Counted from the first letter of the stretch, positions 1 to 9,933 are shown. The stretch is DNA of 64,000 bases from Candidatus Fredericiella danica (GCA_016713335.1 JADJPH010000033.1:1-64000); one strand, 5' to 3'. The notes: generated by a model from the sequence alone, not told the origin. Numbers and translations are program-made.

Positions 1-1119
1 CAACGTCTCCCGCGACGTGCCGAAATTTAACCGCACGGAAGCCTTCGCCACCCTGGCCAAACCAGGCGCTTCGTTGACCGCCAGCCGCGCCTGCTTGTGC
101 AGGATGTCGGCAGGCGTATTCCCCAGCCCGGCGTTGTTCAGGTCCAGCCAGAGCAAATAGGTCGCCTCGGGCACGGTGGTCTTGACCTGGGGCAGGTGCT
201 CTTCGATGAAACGCACCGCAAAATCGCGATTCGCCGTCAAATACGCCCTTAAGGCCAGCAACCACTCGTTGCAATGCGTGTAGGCTGCTTCCGCCGCCGT
301 CATGCCCAGGATGTTGACATGCGGCACGATGCCGCTTGCCGTACTTTCCACCGTCTTGCGCAATTGTTTGTTCTGAATGATGGCAAAACTGGCGCCCAAT
401 CCGGGCACGTTGAAGGTCTTGCTTGGCGCCATCAAGGTGATCGTGCGCTCGGCGACTTCTGGCGCGATCGAGGCCATTGGCACATGGTGCGCACCGTCGA
501 GCATCAGATCGCAATGAATCTCATCCGAGCAGATGATCAGGTCATGGTGCTCGCAGATCGCCGCCATGTCCTGGAGTTCATTGCGGGTCCACGCACGTCC
601 CACCGGATTGTGCGGGTTACAGAGAATAAAAAGCTTGGTGTTTGGCCGCACGGCCGCTTCGGTCACGGCAAGGTCCACCGTGTAGTGCATGCGCTGGCCT
701 TCGCGTGTCACCGCCAACGGCGCCACCTGCACTTCGCGCTGCTGATTTACCGGCGCGCTCAGAAACGGCCCGTAAACGGGTGTATTGACCAGCGCACCGT
801 CGCCGGGTTCACCAATGGCACGGGAAATCACGTTCAGTCCACTCACCAGCCCCGGCAGATAGACGATGTCCTCAGGGACAATGGTCCAGCCATAAAGCCG
901 CTGCATACGCTCGACGAGCACCTCGCGCAGCATCTTTGACTCCATCCCATAACCGAACACTCCCTGTGCGACCCGCGCCTGGAGCGCGTCAATGATCGGC
1001 TGCGGTGAGTGAAAATCCATGTCCGCCACCCAGAGCGGCAACACGTCCGGGTCAAAGTACGACCATTTGGCGCTATCGGTGCCACGGCGTTGGACAGGTT
1101 GATCAAAATCGTAATTCAT
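1..1119 (-). CDS. PLP-dependent C-S lyase, MalY/PatB family (3' end cut by window)
   Basis: This is a fold-type I aminotransferase-like enzyme of the cystathionine beta-lyase (MalY/PatB) group, cytosolic, which would cleave C-S bonds in cystathionine or related thioethers. The reading frame is open from ATG at 1119 to the window edge (373 codons). The family is about 385-400 residues, so only the extreme C-terminus is missing. Visible family marks are the N-terminal WVADMDF segment, the CNPHNPVGR loop, the SDEIHCDL motif carrying the PLP-ring aspartate, and the APSKTFNVPGL motif with the Schiff-base lysine. It starts 11 bp after mrpG on the same strand and is probably the last gene of that transcript. 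Its exact substrate cannot be told from sequence; a MalY-like regulatory role is also possible. Confidence 0.88.
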   Translation of the reverse strand, partial: MNYDFDQPVQRRGTDSAKWSYFDPDVLPLWVADMDFHSPQPIIDALQARVAQGVFGYGMESKMLREVLVERMQRLYGWTIVPEDIVYLPGLVSGLNVISRAIGEPGDGALVNTPVYGPFLSAPVNQQREVQVAPLAVTREGQRMHYTVDLAVTEAAVRPNTKLFILCNPHNPVGRAWTRNELQDMAAICEHHDLIICSDEIHCDLMLDGAHHVPMASIAPEVAERTITLMAPSKTFNVPGLGASFAIIQNKQLRKTVESTASGIVPHVNILGMTAAEAAYTHCNEWLLALRAYLTANRDFAVRFIEEHLPQVKTTVPEATYLLWLDLNNAGLGNTPADILHKQARLAVNEAPGLARVAKASVRLNFGTSRETL

Positions 1120-1129
1120 TGGATCTCAC

Positions 1130-1492
1130 TTAGCTGGTGTGGTTGGCAACGTCGGACGGATCAATTGTTTCTTCCTGCATCTCATCGACGCGCAGGTGCA
1201 GCGGGCGGGTGCTACCTGTGCGGTACGCCGCCCGCGCCATGGCCGACGTCGAAATGGGCGACGTCGCAAAAATCAAGGCAATCAGCACGACTGCACGCAG
1301 CAGCAGGTTATCATTCCAGAAATATACGCCTGCACCCAACAAGAGGCAACTCACGCCGACCGTTGTCGCTTTTCCGGCAGCGTGCATGCGCGAGAAGACG
1401 TCGGGCAGGCGCACCAAACCCACGGCGCTGATTAACATGAAGATGACACCGATCGCAGCCAGCACGACGGTTGTTGTTTCTTGTAACGTCAT
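1130..1492 (-). CDS. mrpG: Mrp antiporter subunit G
   Basis: MrpG/MnhG/PhaG is a small membrane subunit of the multi-subunit Na+(K+)/H+ antiporter. The 120-residue protein has three hydrophobic segments and the typical N-terminal half, with GLVRLPDVFSRMHAAGK matching the conserved RLPD.Y.R.HA..K signature of the family. The C-terminal 25 residues are hydrophilic. It is the seventh and last gene of a canonical mrpABCDEFG order, 21 bp downstream of mrpF. Small Mrp subunits are needed for complex assembly; a separate catalytic role for G is not established. Confidence 0.93.
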   Translation of the reverse strand: MTLQETTTVVLAAIGVIFMLISAVGLVRLPDVFSRMHAAGKATTVGVSCLLLGAGVYFWNDNLLLRAVVLIALIFATSPISTSAMARAAYRTGSTRPLHLRVDEMQEETIDPSDVANHTS

Positions 1493-1513
1493 GCGGATTC
1501 GCTCCTCAACGTG

Positions 1514-1804
1514 CTAGTCGTCGCCGGATTCCCAATCGCGGATGTCCGAGCGTTCCATGTAGCGTGCCAGCATCATGGTGCCGACAAAGCCCAGCACCGC
1601 GGTGATGATCGCCGCGTCGAGCAGGTCGGGCTGGTGGCTGCGAATCGCAAAGAGCGCCATCAAACCCACGGCATGGATGGCGATTGTGTCGAAAGCCACG
1701 GTCCGGTTCGGCGGATTGGGACCTAGATATAACCGCACGAAGCAGATCAGCAGGGAGACGCCCAACAGGGTCAGCAGAATGTCCAGCCACATCGTCATGC
1801 TCAT
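1514..1804 (-). CDS. mrpF: Mrp antiporter subunit F
   Basis: A 96-residue three-helix membrane protein of the MrpF/MnhF family. The sequence shows the family's RLYLGPNPPNRTVAFDTI motif after the first helix, followed by two more hydrophobic stretches and a short acidic tail. In the Mrp complex the small subunits E, F and G pack around the proton-pumping subunits A and D. The gene lies 15 bp downstream of mrpE. Several in-frame ATG codons occur at the start (M1, M3, M5), so the exact initiation codon is uncertain by a few residues. Confidence 0.93.
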   Translation of the reverse strand: MSMTMWLDILLTLLGVSLLICFVRLYLGPNPPNRTVAFDTIAIHAVGLMALFAIRSHQPDLLDAAIITAVLGFVGTMMLARYMERSDIRDWESGDD

Positions 1805-1819
1805 CGTTAGGCTCGCTTT

Positions 1820-2326
1820 TCAGTCCTCCAGGTGCAATTTGCGATTGGCGCCACGCGTAAACCGCAAGATCCGGTCCTCGAATTCCGTCTGAATGTCGCG
1901 CTTGAGCGCTTCGGCATCCCCAAGCTTCAGACTGTGGACAAAGAGCGTGCGTCCGCCGTCGCCGTCCAGTTTGACGTCGACGCTCAGCGTCCCCGGTGTG
2001 AGGGTGATTGCAGTCGCCAATGTAGCGATTTCGAGCGCTGTTTCAGCCCGCAAGGGAATGGCAATGATGCCCTGATCCAGCGGGGGGCTACGCGACAGGA
2101 TCAACTTTGCCACCTGGATGCTGCTGACGACGATGCTCCAGAGCAGGAAGATGACAAATGCCACCGTGGCGCCCACTCGGCGGCCGTACTCGGGCTGGAA
2201 GACCGCCAAGACAATGAAGCCAATCACAAAACCGACGACATAGTTCTGCGATTCCGCCACCGGCTGTAGGGACGCCCAGACAATGGCGGCCAGGAAGTTT
2301 AGCAACAGTGAAAAGCGGATCGTCAT
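1820..2326 (-). CDS. mrpE: Mrp antiporter subunit E
   Basis: A 168-residue MrpE/MnhE family protein. The first about 50 residues form two hydrophobic helices, a third spans roughly residues 50-75, and the C-terminal half is a soluble domain with the family's LTPGTLSV motif (here TLATAITLTPGTLSVDV). It forms part of the inner-membrane Mrp Na+/H+ antiporter. The start ATG at 2326 overlaps the mrpD stop in an ATGA arrangement, indicating translational coupling. Length and domain layout are normal for the family. Confidence 0.93.
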   Translation of the reverse strand: MTIRFSLLLNFLAAIVWASLQPVAESQNYVVGFVIGFIVLAVFQPEYGRRVGATVAFVIFLLWSIVVSSIQVAKLILSRSPPLDQGIIAIPLRAETALEIATLATAITLTPGTLSVDVKLDGDGGRTLFVHSLKLGDAEALKRDIQTEFEDRILRFTRGANRKLHLED

Positions 2327-3948
2327 GGCGCACTCATCCTTGTGCCCAAAACGGCGGCACTCGGCTCCGATGCCTGCACGCCCGGCGTCGGCTGCAGATT
2401 CACGGTTTCGATATAGGCTTTTCGGTCAATGGCCTGGCTGGCGGCAATCTGCGTTGCATCCAATGCCCGCTGGCCAAAGATGCCGATCAAGAGACTCAAC
2501 ACGACGAGCACCGCGGTCGGTGTCAGCAACATGGCCTGGGTCGTGGACGGGGCATACTCAGACCGAGACCGCCGCTGCGTGTGTGGCTTTCCCCAGAAGA
2601 TGTATTGCCAGAGCCGGATCATGCTCATGGTCGTCAGCAGGCTGACGAAGATACTCACCCCCGCGATCAACCACTTGTCCGTGGCGAAAGTGACTTCAAT
2701 CAGCCCCAATTTGCCGATAAAGCCGCTGGTCGGGGGAAAGCCCGCCAGCGAAAACGCCGCAATGAAGAAGAGCACGGCAAGCAGCGGCTTCTGGGAGACT
2801 AGCCCACCCAATTCATTGAGCTTGCCGGTGCCCATTTCGATTTCCACCTGACCGCCGCCGGTGAGGAGCGCCGTCTTGACCAGTTGGTTGTGCACCAGGA
2901 AGAGGATGGCGACCGCTAACCCGAACCCAACCCCAAAGGGGCTGGGGATAAGCGCCACGGCCAGTCCCATCAGCATGTAGCCAATCTGGCTGATGATATG
3001 GAAGCTGAGCAGCCGGCGAATGGTCGGCTGGGCGAATGCGCCAAGCACCCCAACCAGCATGGTGAGCCCGGCGAGCACCAACAGCAGGGGCTGCCAGGCA
3101 ATGAGCAGGTCTGGGAAGAAGAGGGGAAAGGTACGAAACAGCGAATACATCCCGACCTTGGTGAGCACACCTGAAAAGAGTGCCGTGACCGCCGGGTGGG
3201 GCGTGTGGTAACTGCTGGGTAGCCAGAAGAAAACAGGGAAGAGTGCGGCCTTGCCGCCAAAAGCCACCAGGAGCAGACCGGCGATCAGCGCCGTCACGGC
3301 CGGCGGCGCCAGTGGCATGCGCTCGGCAATCTGTGCCATGTTCAGCGTGCCCAGCGTGCCGTAGGTGATACCGGCGGCAAGCAGCAACAGGATCGACCCC
3401 ATCAGGTTCAGGACGACGTAGCGGATGCTGCCGTTGATCTGGCTGGGGGTACCGCCCAGTGCCAACAGCACAAAACTGGCCATCAGGAGCACTTCATAAA
3501 AGACATATAGGTTAAACAGGTCGCCGGTAATGAAGGCGCCGTTTGCGCCCATCAATAGCACCAGGGCCATTGGATAGAACCCCTGGCGTTCGCGCCGCGC
3601 GTCCAGGCTGGCCATGGCAAAAGGCAGCAACAGCAGGGACAGGAGCCCGACAAAAAAGAGCATGATCGCGGTCAAGGCGTCGGCGTAGACCGTGATCCCA
3701 AACGGCGCGGGCCATAGCCCCATCTGGAACGCCAGGCGGCCGCCAGAAAGGGTAAAGACCAGGAGCACACTGGCGACGGCAAGATTGCAGACCAGCGCGA
3801 TCCCGGCAAGGAACTGCTGCATCGGCACAGCTCGGGTCGGGCGCATTAACTGAAAGACGATTCCCAGTGCGGCGAATGCCAGCGGAATTGCTACAGGAAA
3901 CGCCAGGATTGTCGGTGGCAGGCTCATCTCCATGCGCCAACTCCACAT
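2323..3948 (-). CDS. mrpD: Mrp antiporter subunit D (NuoN/NuoM-like)
   Basis: A 541-residue polytopic protein of the proton-conducting membrane transporter family shared with complex I subunits NuoL/M/N. About 14 hydrophobic segments are visible. The protein carries the conserved PVFFWLPSSYHTPHPAVTAL region with the lysine-preceded loop of helix 7, and the FHIISQIGYMLMG segment typical of MrpD. Together with MrpA it is expected to form the ion translocation path. Three ATG codons (M1, M6, M8) occur at the 5' end; the later ones may be the true start. The last codon overlaps mrpE. No frame break is present here, unlike mrpA. Confidence 0.94.
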   Translation of the reverse strand: MWSWRMEMSLPPTILAFPVAIPLAFAALGIVFQLMRPTRAVPMQQFLAGIALVCNLAVASVLLVFTLSGGRLAFQMGLWPAPFGITVYADALTAIMLFFVGLLSLLLLPFAMASLDARRERQGFYPMALVLLMGANGAFITGDLFNLYVFYEVLLMASFVLLALGGTPSQINGSIRYVVLNLMGSILLLLAAGITYGTLGTLNMAQIAERMPLAPPAVTALIAGLLLVAFGGKAALFPVFFWLPSSYHTPHPAVTALFSGVLTKVGMYSLFRTFPLFFPDLLIAWQPLLLVLAGLTMLVGVLGAFAQPTIRRLLSFHIISQIGYMLMGLAVALIPSPFGVGFGLAVAILFLVHNQLVKTALLTGGGQVEIEMGTGKLNELGGLVSQKPLLAVLFFIAAFSLAGFPPTSGFIGKLGLIEVTFATDKWLIAGVSIFVSLLTTMSMIRLWQYIFWGKPHTQRRSRSEYAPSTTQAMLLTPTAVLVVLSLLIGIFGQRALDATQIAASQAIDRKAYIETVNLQPTPGVQASEPSAAVLGTRMSAP

Positions 3949-3972
3949 CTTGATGTCCCTGGCAGCGCCAAC

Positions 3973-4488
3973 CTACTCACGGTCGATCTCCTCGTGGCCA
4001 AGCAACTCCTTCGCCTCGGGTAGGTCATAGACTTCGTCCAACTCGTATGCGAAGACATCATAATCGTCCGCCGCTTCCGGTAGCGCCAGCGCCGGATCAT
4101 GCGGCGTGAAAGGATCCGCGCTGTTGATCACGCCTGCGAGTTCCCCTGGGGCTAGATCGCTGCCCGTGAACGCGTCGCGGCGGCTGATCAGCACTACGAT
4201 GAAAGCCGTGACGCCAAACGAAATCACGATTGCCGTCAAGATCAGCGCCTGCGGCAGCGGATCGGCGACGGTCCTGGCGGCGAGGAGTTGCGCCGCCTCG
4301 GCTGCGTCATGCGGCAGGATAGCCGGTGCACCGCGGGTCAACTCGCCCGTGCCAAACAGTGCCAGGTTCACCCCATGGCTGAGCAACGCAAGTCCCAGGA
4401 CCAACTTGATTTGGCCGCGTTGCAAGATCAGGTAAGCCCCGGTGGCCATCAGCACACCGACCAGCACGGCCAGCATCAGTGCGGTCAC
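3973..4488 (-). CDS. mrpC: Mrp antiporter subunit C with acidic C-terminal extension
   Basis: The N-terminal about 110 residues are a standard MrpC/NuoK-like three-helix protein: the motif GLALLSHGVNLALFGTGEL is the family's helix-2 region and the third helix follows with ALILTAIVISFGVTAF. The protein continues for about 60 more residues as a strongly acidic, Pro/Asp/Glu-rich tail without hydrophobic segments. The total is 171 residues against the family's usual 110-120. The start appears to be a GTG at 4488, 16 bp after the mrpB stop. The tail is cytoplasmic or periplasmic by inference and has no recognised domain. Confidence 0.92.
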   Translation of the reverse strand: MTALMLAVLVGVLMATGAYLILQRGQIKLVLGLALLSHGVNLALFGTGELTRGAPAILPHDAAEAAQLLAARTVADPLPQALILTAIVISFGVTAFIVVLISRRDAFTGSDLAPGELAGVINSADPFTPHDPALALPEAADDYDVFAYELDEVYDLPEAKELLGHEEIDRE

Positions 4489-4503
4489 GGTTGGCTCCCC
4501 TGC

Positions 4504-4950
4504 TCATCGGTGGCCCGCGAACACGGGACTCTCCTGCTCTTTTCCTCTTTCACTGAGATTCAACAGATAGGTGAGCGACATGCCAATGACGACCAACATG
4601 ACGCCCAGGTCGAAGAGTTGTGGTGTGCCCACTTTGACTGTGACCCCGAGAAGATCGAATTTGACCCAAATGCTTTTGAAGAAGCCGCCGGTATAGATGC
4701 CCAGGAGCGGCGCGGTGACGCCAAGTAATAGCCCAAAGCCGGCAAGCGGCAGCAAATAACGTCCGATCTGGCGCCTCACCGGCGCGGCGCCGCGCGCCAG
4801 GATCGTGAGTTCAATGGCGGCGGCAAAGGTGAGCCCGGCGATAAAGCCACCCCCAGGATAATCGTGTCCGCGCAGGAAAAGCGAAATTGCTAACACGACA
4901 ATGAGCGGCGTCAGCACGCGGTCCACGAGGCGCAGATAAATCTCAGTCAT
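4504..4950 (-). CDS. mrpB: Mrp antiporter subunit B
   Basis: MrpB/MnhB membrane subunit of 148 residues with four hydrophobic segments and the hallmark sequence RGHDYPGGGFIAGL, which is highly conserved in MnhB and in the C-terminal part of fused MrpA proteins. I chose ATG 4950 (protein beginning MTEIYLRLVD); the frame remains open for 15 codons upstream but those lie inside mrpA. The start overlaps the mrpA stop by 8 bp, consistent with coupled translation in the mrp operon. Confidence 0.93.
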   Translation of the reverse strand: MTEIYLRLVDRVLTPLIVVLAISLFLRGHDYPGGGFIAGLTFAAAIELTILARGAAPVRRQIGRYLLPLAGFGLLLGVTAPLLGIYTGGFFKSIWVKFDLLGVTVKVGTPQLFDLGVMLVVIGMSLTYLLNLSERGKEQESPVFAGHR

Positions 4951-7413
4951 CACCCGCTCCTGCCGGCTTGTTGGCCGCATCCTGCTTGCGGGCACGGCTC
5001 AATCCGGCGAGTCGTTGGCGCAGTGCGCTCACCTGTGGGCTGCGGATCACCGCATAACCGCCGAGTGCGGCAAGCGTAAGCACGGTGATTTCGCCCATGG
5101 TGTCATAGCCACGGATATCGACCAGAATGACATTGACTACGTTGGCGCCCTGGCCTAATGGCAACGAATTTGCGATAAAGTAGGGTGAGATCGAGGGCGC
5201 AACCTGGTAGATATGGTTGAACATCACAATGGCGAAGCCGAAAAAGCCCACCAGCACCGAGACCACCAGGCGTAGAATAATCCGATTGTCGCGGCCGATT
5301 GGCCTATCGGGCTTGACCCGGAAGAAGACCAGCACGAGCAGTACGACGGTCAACACTTCAATGAGCAATTGGGTGAGCGCCAGGTCAGGTGCGCTGTAGA
5401 AGATGAAGAAGAGCGTCACCGCGACGCCAACCACGCCAAGGCTGATGATCGCGCTCAACCGGGAGCGGGAGCGCACCGTTGCAACCGCCGCTACAATCGC
5501 GACAAGGAAGATTAGAATCTCAGGAATCAGCGGGACATCCACGGAATCCAGAATCGTCAGGTTCTTCAGATCGATCTTGAAGACTGCGTAGCCCAGCACG
5601 GCGACTGCGGCCATCAACGTCACCGTGATCTGGGGCGCCATCGGGCCACCCTGGACCACGCGGGTCAACCGGTAGGCAAAACGATAGACCCCGTCGACGA
5701 TGGTATCGTAGACGTAGACGCCTGAGAGCCGGGGCGGCGTATGAGCAAATGCGCGGCGCACCCAACGCCGGCCGGCCGCCACTATGACCGCTGCCGCCAG
5801 AATACCGAGGCTGGTAATCAAGACGAAGGTCCAGCCATGCCAGAGTGCCAGATGCTTGTGCAGCGGCGCCCCCAGGATTGCCTGCGCCGGGGCCACCACC
5901 AGCGGCTCCAACCAGCCAATAAAGAGCGCAGTAAAAGCGCCTAACGCTGCCAGGATGAGGGCGGGCAAGGCAAACCAGAAGGACGGCTTGTGGTGCACGT
6001 GCGCCGGTTCAGGTTCATCGGCGTGCGACCGGAGAAACGCCTCCCAGATTAGTGCGAAGACGGCGCCGCCCGTGAAAATACCCATCGTGACGGCCGCCCC
6101 ATAGCCAATCGCACCGAGCCACTGCCCACCGGCTCCGTACACATCGTAGAATTGCTCGAGCAGCAGTTCTTTGGCCAGAAAGCCCCACGTAGGGGGCACG
6201 CCGGCCATCGAAAGTGCGGCCAGCATTCCCGTCAGCGCCACCACGGGAAGCGGACGCCATAATCCAGCCAGAAAGCGCAGGTCGCGGGTGCCAACGGCAT
6301 GGTCGACGGTGCCGGCGGTGAGGAAGAGCGGCGCCTTGTAGAGGGCGTGGGCCAGAATGGTCACCGTCACGCCGACGGCCGCCATCTCACTGTTGAACGC
6401 CAGCAGCGCCGTTGCCGTCCCCAGTGCACTGATCGTGGTGTACGCGAGTATGGCCTTCATATCGGTGTAGCGGATGGCGGTGACGGCGCCGAAGACCATC
6501 GTCACCCCACCCACGATCAGCAGCGACCAGAACCAGAGGGGGGAGTCACTCAGGGCGGGATGGAAGCGCGCCAGCAAATAGACGCCGGCCTTGACCATCG
6601 TCGCAGAATGCAGATAGGCGCTGGCAGGCGTGGGCGCAGACATGGCGCCCGGCAGCCAGAAATGGAACGGGAACTGGGCGGATTTTGTAAACGCACCCAA
6701 AAGGAGCAGGTGAGAACGACCGGGTAGAGTGGGTCCAGGGTAAAGCCCGGTTTTGCGATCAACGCAGCGATCTCGTAGCTCCCGGCAGCCTGCGCCCAGA
6801 TAATCAACCCCGCCAGCATGGCGAGCCCACCAGCGGTCGTCACAATCAGCGCGCGCCGGGCGCCTTCGACCGCGCCCTTGTAGCTGCTCTTGAACGCAAT
6901 CATCAGATAACTGGTGATGCTGGTGCCTTCCCAGAAAACGAACAGGGTGAGCACATTATCGGCCCAGACGAGGCCCAGCATCGACATCATGAAGAGAAAG
7001 AGCAGCAGGTAGAAATAACCCTGGTGCGGGTCGTCTTCGAAGTAATAATTGGTGTAAAAGGCGATGCAGGTCCCGATGCCCGTGACGATGAGGCCAAAGA
7101 AGAGCGCCAGGCTATCAACGCGCAGCGAAATTTCCAGACCCAGAGTCGGCGCCCAGGGAATGGCCGCCGTAAGCGGCCCGCCTGCAGCAACCATGGGGAA
7201 TTGCCAGGCTTGCCACAGCGTCACCGCAGCCGGCACGGCTGCGGCCAGCCAGGCAAAGCCATGCGAACGATGCGGTCGAAGCAGCCACAATGCTGGTCCG
7301 GTCAAACCGAGGAGTACGATGCACCAGAAGAGCTGAGACACGCTGAGATTCTCGCCCCAGTTGTGAGCCAACCAGCAGGCTGGCGGCATGTGGAGGTCAG
7401 GTCGGGTCGCCAC
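4943..7413 (-). CDS. mrpA: Mrp antiporter subunit A (NuoL-like), one frame break
   Basis: The largest subunit of the Mrp Na+/H+ antiporter: an N-terminal NuoL-like proton-channel domain followed by the MrpA C-terminal and DUF4040 regions. Read as one locus it is about 820 residues, normal for MrpA. The N-terminal 235 residues are in one frame and the remaining about 580 in another; the join is at about 6709-6712, inside the conserved segment LLLLGAFTKSAQFPFHFWLP. Restoring one C in ACCTG would make the frame continuous, so a sequencing or assembly indel is likelier than inactivation. Key residues such as the lysine of GAFTKSAQ and the HSATMVKAG motif are present. GTG 7413 or ATG 7389 could be the start; neither has a clear ribosome-binding site. 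It is the first gene of mrpABCDEFG. Confidence 0.9.
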
Positions 7414-7527
7414 AACTGGCGACGTCTAGCCGTGGACAGGATACAAGAACAAGGGCAAAGACGCAAGAGCGATAGTTGGGGTGTGGCGAATGTCAGGTGA
7501 ATGGCAGCGCGTTGTCAGGTCCTATGT

Positions 7528-7542
7528 TTAGAATCGTTCTAA
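7528..7542. promoter_or_regulatory. Palindromic operator candidate between divergent operons
   Basis: The 220-bp gap between the divergent mrp operon and the ABC exporter operon contains a perfect 6-3-6 inverted repeat, TTAGAATCGTTCTAA. Such a short, AT-richer dyad in a GC-rich intergenic region, about 120 bp from each start codon, is the kind of site used by dimeric repressors. No regulator is encoded next to it, so its cognate protein is unknown. Confidence 0.35.
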
Positions 7543-7660
7543 CGTACAATACGAAGGAAGGATAGGATAGACCTGTCCGGTTGGCTGTTGGCGGCGACGC
7601 CGTGAACGGCTAAGATGGCATTGCAGCGCAAACGTGCCTTCACTGAAAAAGGACAAACGG

Positions 7661-9889
7661 ATGATCCTGCGCAATTTGTGGCGGCGTGCCACGCGAAGTA
7701 TGCTGACGATTCTTGGCATCGCCGTTGGCGTGGCCACGGTCGTCGCCCTGGGTGCGATGGCCAATGGGATCGCCACGAACTATGGCAACGTGCTTGGTCT
7801 TAGCAACGATCTTCTTGTGACCCAGGCCAACACGTATGACGTGATCTACAGCAGCCTGGACGAAACGATCGGGGACCGCATGTTGGCGATCCCGGATGTG
7901 GCGAATGTCGATCCTGGCGTTTTCACCTGGATCTCCTTTACAGAGACCCCTTATTTCCTGGTCTATGGATACCCTGTGGGCAGTGTGGCGATGGAGCATT
8001 ACCGGGTGGTTGAGGGCAAACCGATCACCGGGTCTGGGCAGATTGTCCTTGGGCGGCGGGGCGCCGACGCGCTCAAGCGTGGCGTTGACGACACGATCCG
8101 TCTGAACGGCCAACCCTTCCGGATCGTTGGGATCTATGAAACCGGGCAAGGCATGGAGGAGTCGGGAGGGGTCGTGACGCTGACCGACGCGCAAACGATT
8201 TCGCAGAAGGAACGTAAGGTCAGCCTGTTTCAGGTGGGCTTGCGTCCAGGCGCCAATATCGATGCGGTCATCGCGCGCATCGAGGGGCTGGACAAGGAGA
8301 TTACGGCAACCACGGCGAGTGGATACGGCGCAAGCCAACAGTGGACCTCATCGCTGCAAGGGCTGGCCTGGGGGATTTCCTTTATTGCCATCCTGATTGG
8401 TGGTCTTGGCATGATGAGCGCCATGGTCATGAGCGTCCTGGAACGGACGCGCGAGATCGGCACGTTGCGCGCCGTGGGTTGGACGCGCGGCCGGGTCTTG
8501 CGCATGATTCTTGGTGAGGCGGTGGCTTTAAGCCTGGTGGGCGGAGTGTTCGGTGTTGTGCTTGGCATCTGGTTGGCCTGGTTGGCCGGGCAGGCGCCTG
8601 GTGTGGGCGCATTTCTCGAAGGTTCGCTAAACCCTGGCATCATCGTGCAGGGCATGGTGACCGCGCTTGGGCTTGGCATCGTGGGTGGGATTTATCCTGC
8701 CTGGACCGCGGCCAATCTGCAGCCTGTCGAGGCGCTACGCTATGAGGGGGGCGGTGCGACGCAATCGACTGGCGTGCTGGCGCGCATTGGCAATCAGAGC
8801 TTTCGCAATCTTTGGCGGCGGCGGAATCGCACGCTGCTGTCGGCGGCGGGTATCGGCATTGGCGTTGGCACGCTGGTGATGTTGGGTGGTCTGGTGGAAG
8901 GGATGATCGGCACGCTCAACGGGCTGGCCGGGGGTGGGGGCGCCGGCAATATCACCGTCATGCAGCGCGACGTGGCCGATATGAGCCTGAGCAGCCTGGA
9001 CGAGCGTACGGTGCGGGCAATCCAGGGGATGCCGGAGGTCAAGAGCGCCAGCCCCTTCATGCTTGGCGTGCTCAGCACACCCGAAATGCCGATTTTCATC
9101 ATTGCCGGGCTGGACCCCGGCAGCGCGGCCATGCGCCACTACAAGTTGGTGGAAGGGCGCTACTTTGAACGTCCTAACGAGATCGTCCTCGGCAAAGTTG
9201 CCGCAGAAACGTACAAAGTAGGTGTCGGCGACACGTTGACGGTCAACGACAATCGCTACAAGGTGGTCGGGATCACGGAAACAGGCATTTCATACGAGGA
9301 TTCGGGCAGTATGTTGGCGCTGCGTGAAGCCCAGCGGTTGATGGGCAGGCCGCGCAATGTAACCTTCATCTTTGTCGACATAAAGGACGCGGGCACGACG
9401 AATGCCGTTGTGGATGCAATCAATCGCCGTTTTCCGGATGCGCGGGCCAGTGTCAGCAGTGAGTTTGCCCAGAGTTCCAACGATATGCAGCAAACCATCG
9501 GGATGGCGAATGCGGTGCGGATGCTGGCACTGATTGTGGGCGGTATCGTCGTTGCCAACACGATGATCATGTCGATCTTTGAGCGCACGCGGGAGATTGG
9601 TACGTTGCGTGCGCTTGGTTGGCGACGGAGCCGGATTCTGGGTCAGATTCTGCTTGAGAGCCTGTTCCTTTGCCTGGTGGCTGCGGTGCTTGGTTCGATC
9701 ATCGGCGTGGCGGTGCTCACTTGGTCAACCATGATTCCGGGTGTCGGCGGCTTCATTACGGCGAGTTGGAATCCTGAGATTTTTGCCTCCGCATTTCTGA
9801 CGGCGGCAGTGTTGGGACTTTTGGGTGGGTTGTATCCGGCGTGGCGCGCCACCCGGTTAGAGCCGGCCGAGGCATTACGGTACGAGTAA
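7661..9889 (+). CDS. ABC transporter permease, tandem MacB/FtsX double protein
   Basis: A 742-residue inner-membrane permease made of two consecutive MacB-type units, each with one N-terminal helix, a periplasmic MacB_PCD domain and a three-helix FtsX domain. Each unit begins with a similar N-terminal patch (LRNLWRRATRSMLTILGIAV and FRNLWRRRNRTLLSAAGIGI) and each FtsX domain carries the ERTREIGTLRA.GW coupling motif. Most MacB/LolC-type permeases have one such unit and dimerise, so this looks like an internal duplication that supplies both halves of the channel in one chain. ATG 7661 is chosen because GGA lies 7 bp upstream; an in-frame GTG at 7634 is possible. HlyD-like and ATPase genes follow directly. 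Substrate unknown (antimicrobial, lipid or peptide export). Confidence 0.88.
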   Translation: MILRNLWRRATRSMLTILGIAVGVATVVALGAMANGIATNYGNVLGLSNDLLVTQANTYDVIYSSLDETIGDRMLAIPDVANVDPGVFTWISFTETPYFLVYGYPVGSVAMEHYRVVEGKPITGSGQIVLGRRGADALKRGVDDTIRLNGQPFRIVGIYETGQGMEESGGVVTLTDAQTISQKERKVSLFQVGLRPGANIDAVIARIEGLDKEITATTASGYGASQQWTSSLQGLAWGISFIAILIGGLGMMSAMVMSVLERTREIGTLRAVGWTRGRVLRMILGEAVALSLVGGVFGVVLGIWLAWLAGQAPGVGAFLEGSLNPGIIVQGMVTALGLGIVGGIYPAWTAANLQPVEALRYEGGGATQSTGVLARIGNQSFRNLWRRRNRTLLSAAGIGIGVGTLVMLGGLVEGMIGTLNGLAGGGGAGNITVMQRDVADMSLSSLDERTVRAIQGMPEVKSASPFMLGVLSTPEMPIFIIAGLDPGSAAMRHYKLVEGRYFERPNEIVLGKVAAETYKVGVGDTLTVNDNRYKVVGITETGISYEDSGSMLALREAQRLMGRPRNVTFIFVDIKDAGTTNAVVDAINRRFPDARASVSSEFAQSSNDMQQTIGMANAVRMLALIVGGIVVANTMIMSIFERTREIGTLRALGWRRSRILGQILLESLFLCLVAAVLGSIIGVAVLTWSTMIPGVGGFITASWNPEIFASAFLTAAVLGLLGGLYPAWRATRLEPAEALRYE

Positions 9890-9933
9890 ACGCAAACATG
9901 TGACCGATGGGTCGTGGAATTGGCGGTGTTACG

